Of a stretch of DNA of 64,000 nt, positions 46,083 to 53,834 are shown one piece after another. The position numbers and the translations under genes were made by a program. The DNA is from Qipengyuania flava (GTDB taxonomy: Bacteria > Pseudomonadota > Alphaproteobacteria > Sphingomonadales > Sphingomonadaceae). The notes under the pieces are model-generated. The model was not told the origin of the DNA. It saw only the letters and a list, made by a program, of their open reading frames with translations, and made no database searches. The stretch lies in the NCBI RefSeq assembly GCF_011762005.1, contig NZ_JAASQU010000003.1, positions 310,001 to 374,000 of the forward strand, in the 5' to 3' direction. The number at the start of each line of letters is the position of its first letter. The first letter of the stretch is position 1.

Positions 46083-47431
46083 CAATCCTCTCCCGTCCAT
46101 TTGTCCCGCGCGCGCAACAGCATCGGGTATTTCGGCACGTCGGCGGCCAGCTTGTCGAGCGCGGCACGGCGCAGTGTCGCCAGCAGTCCCGGCGTCTCCA
46201 GCGTGACGCGACCCTCGAGCAGGTCCTGCGCGAGCAGGGCATCCTCCGCATCGCAGCCAGCCGCGTCGTTGCGCGCCAGCATGCCCAGCGCGTTGCGCGC
46301 GACCGCCAACTGGAAGCGGTCGTGCCCCTCCATGCGGTCCTTCACCGTAGCCAGCCATTCGCCGATCGCAGTGGCAATCTCGCCCGCGCTGGCTTCTCCG
46401 AGCGGTTCGGGCGCGGGCTCCACCGGGGGCATCGCGCGGGCCTGCTCACCCTCGGGCGCATCCTCTTCGAGCAACAGCAGCAGGTCGAGTTCCTGTTCGC
46501 TGGTCCGCCGCGAGATAACCACGCGTTCGAGCATGCGATCGTCGCCGCTGCGCCAGAAGGCGGCCATCCGCAGGCAGCCCAGAGCCCACCAGACGGTGCG
46601 ATAGACCAGCCAGAAGCGGAACCGCGTCGCGTCGACGCTTGCGCCGCTTTCGGCTTCATAGGCAGCGACGTAATCCTCGAGCGAACCGAGGCCCAGTGCG
46701 GGGCGGTCCACGCGGGCGAAGCGCCACACCGCCATGCAGCCGAATGCCAGATCCTCGTGCCGGTCGCCGAAATGCGCCAGCTCCCAGTCGAGCACGCCGG
46801 TGAGGCGCGAATCCTGAGCCAGCAAATTCCCGAGCCGATAGTCGCCATGGTTCAGCACCGGGGCGACGGGTTCGGGGAGATTGTCGCGCAACCAGCGCAG
46901 GCCGAGCGCGATGATCGGCCGGTCCGCACCCGCATCCTCGAACTGCTGCGCCAGCCCGTCGACCGCTTCGCCATAGTCCATCTCGGGGACATCGCCCGGC
47001 AGGTCGGCGCGCGACAGCGAATGGATGTTTGCCAGATCGCGCGCGACTTCGCGAAGCAATTCGTCTGGCCGGTCCATTTCGAGAATGGCGCGCGGATCGG
47101 GGGTGCCGGGCAGCGCGCGCATGACGAAACCGCTGCCGATGCCATCGTCCGGTTCCAGTTCGACCAGTATCTCGGGAGCGGTCACCCCGGCAGCATGCGC
47201 GGCGCGGATGATCGCCGCCTCGCTGTCGTGGCCGAAGGGGCGCCCTTCCATGAAAGAGAGGCTCGGCGCGCGCCGGAGAACCAAGTCCTCGTCCCCGCTG
47301 GTCAACCGCCAGCTCTCCATCGTGGCTCCGCCGGTCAATCGGTGCACGCCTTCGGGTGCCGGCCTGCCGACCCTTGCGAGCGCGCTCGCCAACCCCTGTT
47401 CGAGCGCCTGCGCGCTTTCAGTCTCTCCCAT
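46082..47431 (-). CDS. Aminoglycoside-phosphotransferase-fold kinase, partner of the acyl-CoA dehydrogenase
   Basis: 449 residues from ATG 47431. The N-terminal 300 residues form an APH-type kinase: VLNHGDYRLGNLLAQ (about 190) gives the catalytic Asp, followed by GVLDWELAHFGDRHEDLAFG with the metal Asp. The C-terminal part (about 330-449) is a helical extension not seen in simple APH enzymes. In the ACAD10/11 and levulinate (LvaA) systems such kinases phosphorylate 4-hydroxyacyl-CoA. Antibiotic resistance is unlikely given the neighbour. It is divergent from the host-attachment gene. Confidence 0.88.
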   Translation of the reverse strand: MGETESAQALEQGLASALARVGRPAPEGVHRLTGGATMESWRLTSGDEDLVLRRAPSLSFMEGRPFGHDSEAAIIRAAHAAGVTAPEILVELEPDDGIGSGFVMRALPGTPDPRAILEMDRPDELLREVARDLANIHSLSRADLPGDVPEMDYGEAVDGLAQQFEDAGADRPIIALGLRWLRDNLPEPVAPVLNHGDYRLGNLLAQDSRLTGVLDWELAHFGDRHEDLAFGCMAVWRFARVDRPALGLGSLEDYVAAYEAESGASVDATRFRFWLVYRTVWWALGCLRMAAFWRSGDDRMLERVVISRRTSEQELDLLLLLEEDAPEGEQARAMPPVEPAPEPLGEASAGEIATAIGEWLATVKDRMEGHDRFQLAVARNALGMLARNDAAGCDAEDALLAQDLLEGRVTLETPGLLATLRRAALDKLAADVPKYPMLLRARDKWTGED

Positions 47432-47472
47432 GCAACCTATTTGTGCAGACAAACATGCGATCGCTCAAGCCC

Positions 47473-47497
47473 GGACCTCATTCGGGTCTGACACGTT
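47473..47497 (+). promoter_or_regulatory. Possible EcfG-type stress promoter
   Basis: GGACC-N16-CGTT, one mismatch from GGAAC-N16/17-CGTT. Start would fall near 47504, leaving a 30-base leader with GAGGAGA before the host-attachment-family gene. Tentative because the -35 differs by one base. Confidence 0.4.
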
Positions 47498-47534
47498 GGA
47501 ATCGCCAACGGATAAGAAACGAGGAGACCCATCC

Positions 47535-47945
47535 ATGCGCCTTCCCCACAACGCCCATGTCGCGATCGTCGATGGCGAGAACTTCATCGTCATGCGCAAC
47601 ACCGGGCAACCCTTCGAACCCAAGCTCGAAAATGCGACCAAACCCGACCTCGACGCCACCAATTACAGTGCCGGCGTAAAGCACCAGGATTCGGTCAGCC
47701 AGGCATTGGGCCGGACCGATCTCGACGAGCTTGCACACGGCGCCGCGGCGGCCGAATGGCTCAACGCCAAGGCGGTGGCGGGCGATATCTCCGACCTGCT
47801 CGTTATCGCCGATCCCAAGACCTTGGGCGAAATGCGCCGCCACTATCATGGCGAGCTGGAGAAACGGCTGGTGGGAGAGATCGACAAGACCGTGACCGGC
47901 GAACCGACCGACAAGATCGAGCAGGTAATCGCAAAGGCCGAATAG
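47535..47945 (+). CDS. Host attachment family protein (PF10116-type)
   Basis: 136 residues from ATG 47535 with GAGGAGA upstream. The HVAIVDGENFIVMRNTGQPF start, the SVSQALGRTDLDELAHGAAA middle and the DLLVIADPKTLGEMRRHYHG end match the family named after a plant-attachment gene (originally described for Agrobacterium). The real role is uncertain, and many genomes without hosts carry it, often under stress control. A possible EcfG-type promoter is upstream. Cytoplasmic, no signal peptide. Confidence 0.85.
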   Translation: MRLPHNAHVAIVDGENFIVMRNTGQPFEPKLENATKPDLDATNYSAGVKHQDSVSQALGRTDLDELAHGAAAAEWLNAKAVAGDISDLLVIADPKTLGEMRRHYHGELEKRLVGEIDKTVTGEPTDKIEQVIAKAE

Positions 47946-48078
47946 GCCGAGATGCTTTAGTTCCGCCACATTTGGCGAATCTGTCGCGCTCGAAACACTT
48001 TTCGTCGCGCCATGCTTGTGCCGACCCTGGGGATAGCCGTTAAGCTTCGTCTAACCACATCACGTGTACAGGGTCGGC

Positions 48079-49095
48079 ATGGGCAAACGATTTTTTGGCA
48101 GACTGCTGGCGATCGGGACAATGGCTTTGGCCACGCCCGCGCTGGCACAGAACCTGGGTTTCGAGTCGCAGTTCGATACGGTGCTCGGCACCGAGGTGCG
48201 GACACCGCAGAGCTATGACGCGGTCTATTCGACGCCGCTCGAACGACAGATCGCGCAACTTGCCGACGGGTCCAACGGCCGCATCGGCGTCTATGCGATC
48301 GATCTTGCGACGGGACGCGAAATCGGCGTTCTGGCCGACCAGCGCTTTCCCATGGCGAGCACCAGCAAGGTCGCGATTGCCGCAACTTTCCTTGCCGGGG
48401 TCGATGCCGGAAAGTGGAGCCTGACCAGCGAATTTCGACTACCGCGGCCGGGCGGCGCCTACATGCCCGCGCACCGTCACCTCAGCCTGATGATCAGCAA
48501 GAGCTGCAACGATTGTACCGATGCGCTGCTGAATGCCGTAGGCGGCCCGCGCGCGGTCAACAAATGGATGCAGGAGGCCGGTATCGAGGGCTTCCAGCTA
48601 TCACGCGATATCGCGACGCTGATCCGCGAGGACGGCCGGATCGATCCTGCGTGGAGCGTCGATACCAAGGACAGTGCGACCCCGCGCGCGATGGGCCAGC
48701 TGCTCGCGGGTATCTACCAGGGCAAATGGCTGAGCGATTATTCGCGCCGCGTGCTGCTCGACGCGATGGAAGAGACCACCACCGGCAAGAGGCGCATGCG
48801 CTCCGCGCTGCCGCTGAGTGCCAATCTGGCGCACAAGACCGGAACGCTCGCGCGCACCGCCAGCGACATCGGCATCTTCCACACGCCCGACGGGCGGGCG
48901 ATTGCTGCGGCGATCTATGTCACCGGCCAGAGCCCCTCGATGGCGATCGAGAATGGCAGCCGCGGGCAGAAGCTCGAGGCACGTGCAAATCGCGACGCGC
49001 GGATCTCGACGATCACCCAGGCGCTCTATTCGGGCTTCGGTCGACCGCTCGACGAAGGTCGCAACTGGGCCAATGCGGAATATGGCGGCGAATAA
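48079..49095 (+). CDS. Class A beta-lactamase-like serine hydrolase
   Basis: 338 residues from ATG 48079 (a GTG at 48064 is also in frame). Signal peptide cut near ALA-QN. The SxxK motif is STSK (Ser about 94), the S-D-N loop reads SCN in ISKSCNDCTD (about 142), and KTG is in HKTGTL (about 253). The omega-loop Glu166-x-x-Leu-Asn170 motif of true class A enzymes is not clear (LIREDGRIDPAW), so hydrolytic deacylation may be weak or use another residue. Could be a low-activity beta-lactamase or a cell-wall-related hydrolase. A terminator follows. Confidence 0.82.
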   Translation: MGKRFFGRLLAIGTMALATPALAQNLGFESQFDTVLGTEVRTPQSYDAVYSTPLERQIAQLADGSNGRIGVYAIDLATGREIGVLADQRFPMASTSKVAIAATFLAGVDAGKWSLTSEFRLPRPGGAYMPAHRHLSLMISKSCNDCTDALLNAVGGPRAVNKWMQEAGIEGFQLSRDIATLIREDGRIDPAWSVDTKDSATPRAMGQLLAGIYQGKWLSDYSRRVLLDAMEETTTGKRRMRSALPLSANLAHKTGTLARTASDIGIFHTPDGRAIAAAIYVTGQSPSMAIENGSRGQKLEARANRDARISTITQALYSGFGRPLDEGRNWANAEYGGE

Positions 49096-49121
49096 ACGCT
49101 TCCGCCTTCCGGCATAGAAAA

Positions 49122-49155
49122 AGGGCGGCGCCGCGAGGCACCGCCCTTTCTTTTC
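49122..49155 (+). terminator. Intrinsic terminator after the beta-lactamase-like gene
   Basis: AGGGCGGCGCC (49122-49132), GCGA loop and GGCACCGCCCT (49137-49147, one mismatch), then TTCTTTTC. The A-run before it lets it also end the convergent lipoprotein transcript. It is a near copy of the rplL terminator. Confidence 0.88.
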
Positions 49156-49187
49156 GTGAACGCAAACCGTTCGCGAAGCGTGCGCGA

Positions 49188-49439
49188 TTACTCGGCAGCA
49201 GCTTCTTCGACGGTTTCGCCTTCGACGGCTGCTTCGACTTCAGCGGTAGCTTCGTCGGCTTCAGCAGCAACGTCAGCCATTGCTTCGTCGGCGGTCGCTT
49301 CAACAGCTTCCATGTTGGCTTCAGCGTCTGCAGCCATTTCTTCGCCGGTCGCTTCAGCAGCGTCCTGGGTAGCTTCCGAGCAAGCAGCGAGGGTCAGGGC
49401 AGCAGCCGAAGCAGCAGCGAAAAGAGCGATCTTGCGCAT
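49188..49439 (-). CDS. Small Ala/Glu-rich lipoprotein
   Basis: 83 residues. Lipobox LTLAAC (Cys 20) predicts lipidation, and residues +1 to the end (SEATQDAAEATGEEMAADAE and similar) are acidic, almost without basic residues, and strongly helix-forming, probably a coiled coil. Its look is like small lipoproteins such as Lpp or entericidin-like abundant envelope proteins, without being one I can name. It is convergent with the beta-lactamase-like gene and shares its bidirectional terminator. Upstream is a palindrome-rich region. Confidence 0.7.
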   Translation of the reverse strand: MRKIALFAAASAAALTLAACSEATQDAAEATGEEMAADAEANMEAVEATADEAMADVAAEADEATAEVEAAVEGETVEEAAAE

Positions 49440-49684
49440 AGTTCTAAATCCTTGAACAGCGAGTTTAGGATGCTTCCCGGGACAATCGCCCGTTCAGCTC
49501 GAGCCCCCAATTGGGGCCTCTGGGTGTCTAAATAATGGCGGAATTGGGGCGCCGCAAGCAGATTCGCCCAAATGGCGCCACATTCTCGCCTCATTTGCGC
49601 CCAATTCGGCAGAATTGCGCGGTTTGCGAAGTAGCGGAAAAAGGCGCTCGGCAAGCCGCCTAGCCGTTGCTAAGCCGCTTCGCC
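49440..49684. promoter_or_regulatory. Divergent promoter region with CCCCAATTGGGG palindrome
   Basis: A 245-base gap between the lipoprotein (minus) and polA (plus). It holds a perfect 12-bp palindrome CCCCAATTGGGG (49505-49516) and partial copies AATTGGGG (49534-49541) and GCCCAATT near 49608. The same palindrome lies before the CDC48-type gene at 57328. An AT-rich TAAATAAT (about 49529) may be a -10. No gene seen. Confidence 0.45.
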
Positions 49685-52519
49685 ATGGGTGAAACACCGC
49701 ATCTCTACCTCGTCGACGGCTCGGCCTACATCTTCCGTGCCTACCACCGCCTCCCCCCGCTGACCGATCCCGAAGGGACGCCGGTCGGCGCTGTCTACGG
49801 TTACACGACCATGCTGTGGAAGCTTGCCGACGATTTGCACAAGGCCGATGGCCCGACCCATCTGGCAGTGATTCTCGACAAGTCGAGCCACAGCTTCCGC
49901 AACGAGATCTACGATCAGTACAAGGCCAATCGCCCACCCCCGCCCGAAGACCTGGTGCCGCAATTCCCGCTGATTCGCGATGCCACGCGTGCGTTCAGCC
50001 TGCCCTGCATCGAGGAACCCGATGTCGAGGCGGACGACATGATCGCATCCTATGCGCGCGCGGCGCAAAAGCAGGGCTGGCACGTCACCATCGTGTCCTC
50101 CGACAAAGATCTGATGCAGCTCGTCGGCGAGGAGAACGGCGCGCGTATCGACATGCTCGACACGATGAAGAACGCCCGCATCTACATCGAAGAGGTCGAG
50201 GAAAAATTCGGCGTCACTCCCGAAAAAGTCGGTGACGTGCTCGCGCTCATGGGCGATTCGGTCGACAACATCCCCGGCATCTTCGGGGTTGGCCCCAAGA
50301 CCGCGAGCAAGCTGATTGCCGAACACGGCGGGCTGACCGCGGCGCTCGACGCGGCCGACGGCATGAAGAAGAGCAAGCTCAAGGAACGGCTGATCGAGCA
50401 CCGCGCGGATGCGGAGCTGAGCCGCGTTCTGGTGACCCTGCGCGAAGATTGCAGCCTGCCCGTCACGCTCGAGGACATGAAGCTCGACGAGGTCCCGCCC
50501 GAACCGCTCGCCGCTTTCCTCGGCAAGCATGGCTTCACCAGCCTGCTCAAGCGGCTCGAAGCGGGCAATGGCAGCCCTTCGCGCGCCACCGATCTCAACC
50601 CCGCGAAGCAGGACACCCCGGGCGCAGCCGCCACCAGCGACGGCAACCGCCAGCCGCTGCCCGATTACCCCGCGGTGGATCGCAGCGCCTATGAATGCGT
50701 CCAGACGATCGAGCGGCTGGAGCATTGGGTCGCGCGGGCACAGGATGCCCGGCTGGTGGCCGTCGATACCGAGACCAGTTCGCTCGATTGCATGCAATGC
50801 GATCTCGTTGGCATCAGCCTCGCGCTCGGTCCCAACGATGCCTGTTATATCCCGCTGGGACATGGCGGCAGCGACATGTTCGCCGAACGCCCGGCGCAGG
50901 TGGACAAGGCTGCCGCGCTGGCCGCGCTCGCCCCCATGCTGGCGAGCGATGCCGTGACCAAGGTGTTCCACAACGGCAAATACGATCTCAACGTGCTGGC
51001 CCGCAACGGCGTCGTCGTCGCACCCGTCGACGACACGATGATCATCAGCTTCGATCTCGATGCCGGCCGCCAGCTCGACGGCATCGGCGGCGGGCATGGC
51101 ATGGACGAACTTGCCGAACGCCATCTCGGCCACACCTGCCTGACGTTCAAGGAACTCTGCGGGACGGGCAAGAAGGCGATCCCCTTCGGCGAGGTCCCGC
51201 TCGACAAGGCGACCGAATATGCGGCGGAAGATGCGGATGTAACCTGGCGGCTTTACAAGATGCTCAAGCCGCGACTGGCAACCGAGGGCGGAACGCGCAT
51301 CTACGAGCGGGTCGATCGCGCGCTGGTCGCCGTGGTCGCGCAAATGGAGCGCCACGGCATCAAGGTCGACCGGACGCGATTGGCCAAGCTGTCGGAAGAA
51401 TTCGCCACCGAGACCGCGCGACTGGAAAAGGAAATCCACGCCATCGCTGGCACCGAGTTCACCGTCGGCAGCCCCAAGCAGCTGGGCGAGGTTCTGTTCG
51501 ACAACTTGGGCTACAAGGGCGGCAAGAAGGGCAAGAGCGGACAGTATTCGACCGACCAGAGCGTGCTCGAGCGCCTCTCGGGCGAGGGTGCGGAAATCGC
51601 CGGCAAGGTGCTCGAGTGGCGCCAGCTGGCCAAGCTCAAGAGCACCTATACCGACGCGCTGCAGCAGGCGATCAATCCCGAAACCGGGCGCGTGCACACC
51701 AGCTACAGCCTGGTCGGGGCGCAGACCGGGCGCCTGTCATCGACCGAACCGAACCTGCAGAATATCCCGATCCGCACCGAGATCGGCCGCCAGATCCGCG
51801 AAGCCTTTGTCGCCGATGACGGCAATGTCCTGCTCGCCGCCGACTATTCGCAGATCGAACTGCGGCTGGCCGCGCATATGGCCGACGTCCCCACGCTGAA
51901 GGAAGCCTTCGCGCAGGGCGAAGACATCCACGCCCGCACCGCGAAGGAAATGTTCGGCGAGGTCAACCGCGATACGCGCGGGCGCGCCAAGACGATCAAT
52001 TTCGCCATTCTCTACGGCATCTCGCGCTGGGGGCTCGCGGGCCGGCTCGGCGTCGAGGCCGACGAGGCGCAAGCGATGATCGACACTTATTTTCAGCGCT
52101 TCCCGGGCATCCAGAAATACATCGTTCGCACGCTCGAACAGGTCCGCGAACGCGGATATTCGGAAACGCTCTTCGGCCGAAAGACGTGGTTCCCGCGCAT
52201 CTCCTCGAAGAACCAGGCCGAACGCCAGGGCAGCGAGCGCGCGGCGATCAATGCGCCGATCCAGGGGACCAGCGCGGATATCATCAAGCGCGCCATGGTG
52301 CGGATGATGCCCGCACTCGAAGCCGCCGGGCTGGGCCATGTCCGGATGCTGCTGCAGGTCCATGACGAACTGGTCTTCGAATTGCCCGAGGGTGATGTAA
52401 CCGCGGCATCCGAAGTGATCGAACGGGTGATGGCGGGCGCCGCCGAGCCTTCGGTCGAACTCGACGTCCCGCTGGGCGTCGAGATCGGCACGGGCACAAG
52501 CTGGGGAGCCGCACACTGA
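49685..52519 (+). CDS. polA: DNA polymerase I
   Basis: 944 residues from ATG 49685. 5' nuclease (about 1-290; VDGSAYIFRAYH, VEADDMIASYA, GDSVDNIPGIFGVGPKTA), 3'-5' proofreading exonuclease (DTETS about 360, HNGKYDLNVLA, YAAEDADVTW) and polymerase (motif A LLAADYSQIELRLAAH about 719; motif B RGRAKTINFAILYGIS about 767; motif C LQVHDELVFE about 892). Catalytic residues of all three are intact. It fills gaps and removes RNA primers. The 3' end overlaps the possible CTG start of the downstream histidine kinase gene by CTGA. Confidence 0.98.
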   Translation: MGETPHLYLVDGSAYIFRAYHRLPPLTDPEGTPVGAVYGYTTMLWKLADDLHKADGPTHLAVILDKSSHSFRNEIYDQYKANRPPPPEDLVPQFPLIRDATRAFSLPCIEEPDVEADDMIASYARAAQKQGWHVTIVSSDKDLMQLVGEENGARIDMLDTMKNARIYIEEVEEKFGVTPEKVGDVLALMGDSVDNIPGIFGVGPKTASKLIAEHGGLTAALDAADGMKKSKLKERLIEHRADAELSRVLVTLREDCSLPVTLEDMKLDEVPPEPLAAFLGKHGFTSLLKRLEAGNGSPSRATDLNPAKQDTPGAAATSDGNRQPLPDYPAVDRSAYECVQTIERLEHWVARAQDARLVAVDTETSSLDCMQCDLVGISLALGPNDACYIPLGHGGSDMFAERPAQVDKAAALAALAPMLASDAVTKVFHNGKYDLNVLARNGVVVAPVDDTMIISFDLDAGRQLDGIGGGHGMDELAERHLGHTCLTFKELCGTGKKAIPFGEVPLDKATEYAAEDADVTWRLYKMLKPRLATEGGTRIYERVDRALVAVVAQMERHGIKVDRTRLAKLSEEFATETARLEKEIHAIAGTEFTVGSPKQLGEVLFDNLGYKGGKKGKSGQYSTDQSVLERLSGEGAEIAGKVLEWRQLAKLKSTYTDALQQAINPETGRVHTSYSLVGAQTGRLSSTEPNLQNIPIRTEIGRQIREAFVADDGNVLLAADYSQIELRLAAHMADVPTLKEAFAQGEDIHARTAKEMFGEVNRDTRGRAKTINFAILYGISRWGLAGRLGVEADEAQAMIDTYFQRFPGIQKYIVRTLEQVRERGYSETLFGRKTWFPRISSKNQAERQGSERAAINAPIQGTSADIIKRAMVRMMPALEAAGLGHVRMLLQVHDELVFELPEGDVTAASEVIERVMAGAAEPSVELDVPLGVEIGTGTSWGAAH

Positions 52520-52563
52520 CCGAGATCGAAGAATTCGTCGCGCGCACGCGTGACCCCAAGTGG

Positions 52564-53796
52564 ATGAATGTCGCGCTGCTCGGCGTGATCGCTGCCGCGA
52601 TGTTCGCAACGCTGTTCCTCGTCTACCAGACGGTGGAGGCCGAACGCGCGCAGCGCGAACAGGTGCGGCGGACGGTAGAGGTGCTCGAAGAGCTGCGCCA
52701 GGTGAGCCGCTCGGCGCTCAGCGGCGAGACGGGCCAGCGCGGCTATTTGATCACGCTCGACCGACGTTATCTCGCGCCCTACCAGGCCGGTCGCGAACAG
52801 ATCGATCCCGCGCTCGAGCGCATTCGCGAACTGATCGGCGACGATGCGACCGCACGCCAGACCGAGCTGATCGACCAGATCGACGCGCTGGCGCGTGCCA
52901 AGTTCGACGAGATGGCCGGCGGCGTTCAATTGCTCGAGGATGGCCGCTTGCTCGATGCACGCCGCGCGATCCTGACCGACGAAGGCGTCGAGACGATGGA
53001 GCGCCTCAATCGCGCGATCGCCGAGATGCAGGACATCGAAAACGAAATCCTCGCCGAGCTCAGCACCGAGGCCGCGCGCACCGAGGCGCGCGTACTGCCG
53101 CTGCTGGGCGCGCTGTTCGTGCTGCTCATCCTGGCTATGTTCGCCGGCGCGCGGCTGGTCGGGCGGGCGGCGCGGGCCGAGGCCGAGGCCGCGCAGGCAG
53201 CGGTGGTCAGCGAGGCGCGCGACCGTGCCGACCTGCTGGCGCGCGAACTTAACCACCGGGTCAAGAACCTGTTCGCGGTGGTGCTCGCCATCGTGCAGAT
53301 GAGCGCGCGCGACAAGCCCGAGGCGAAAGAGGTAACCGACAGCATTGCGCAGCGAATCCGCGCGCTGCTGACCGCGCATGAAGTCAGCCAGGGCGAGCTC
53401 GAACGGCCGGTGGCCTCGCTGCGCGCGCTGGTCGAAACCTCGCTCGCGCCCTATCGGTCGAGCAAGCATCCCGCGAAGATCGAAGGCCCCGACGTGATGC
53501 TGCCGGCCAAGCGCGTCACCCCGCTGGGGCTCGTGCTGCACGAATTGACCACCAATGCGGTGAAATATGGCGCATGGCGCAAGGAAGGCACCGTGCATGT
53601 CACCTGGACCGAACAGGACGGATCGGTGCGGCTGGAATGGCGCGAGACGGGAGCCGAGCTCGAGGAGTTGCCCGATCGCAAGGGTTTCGGCAGCTTGCTG
53701 ATGACCAGCGCCGCGAGGCAATTCGGCGGCACATTCGAGCGCGATTTCAATGCGGACGGGCTGACCGTCACCATCGTGCTGCCGGTGGGTGACTAG
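52564..53796 (+). CDS. CHASE3-HWE sensor histidine kinase
   Basis: 410 residues from ATG 52564. Two transmembrane helices (about 5-22 and 178-200) flank a periplasmic CHASE3 domain rich in GETGQRGYLITLDRRYLAPY-type sequence. The kinase part is of the HWE family: phospho-acceptor His in ARELNHRVKNLFAVV (about 230), N-box HELTTNAVKYGAW and the WxE mark in VRLEWRETGAEL. No receiver domain. An alternative CTG start at 52516, overlapping the polA stop as CTGA with GGGGAG seven bases upstream, would add LTEIEEFVARTRDPKW and looks better supported by the ribosome site than ATG 52564. HWE kinases often feed the PhyR/EcfG general stress response. Confidence 0.9.
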   Translation: MNVALLGVIAAAMFATLFLVYQTVEAERAQREQVRRTVEVLEELRQVSRSALSGETGQRGYLITLDRRYLAPYQAGREQIDPALERIRELIGDDATARQTELIDQIDALARAKFDEMAGGVQLLEDGRLLDARRAILTDEGVETMERLNRAIAEMQDIENEILAELSTEAARTEARVLPLLGALFVLLILAMFAGARLVGRAARAEAEAAQAAVVSEARDRADLLARELNHRVKNLFAVVLAIVQMSARDKPEAKEVTDSIAQRIRALLTAHEVSQGELERPVASLRALVETSLAPYRSSKHPAKIEGPDVMLPAKRVTPLGLVLHELTTNAVKYGAWRKEGTVHVTWTEQDGSVRLEWRETGAELEELPDRKGFGSLLMTSAARQFGGTFERDFNADGLTVTIVLPVGD

Positions 53797-53834
53797 GCTT
53801 GCCGACGGCCCGGCGTCACCATAGGCTTTAGCGC

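Noticed and set aside
46082-47431. Aminoglycoside resistance from the APH-fold gene
   Set aside because: The partner dehydrogenase and long C-terminal extension fit an acyl-CoA kinase role better.
49670-51697. Open frame of 675 codons antisense to polA
   Set aside because: Shadow frame of a gene with intact motifs on the other strand.
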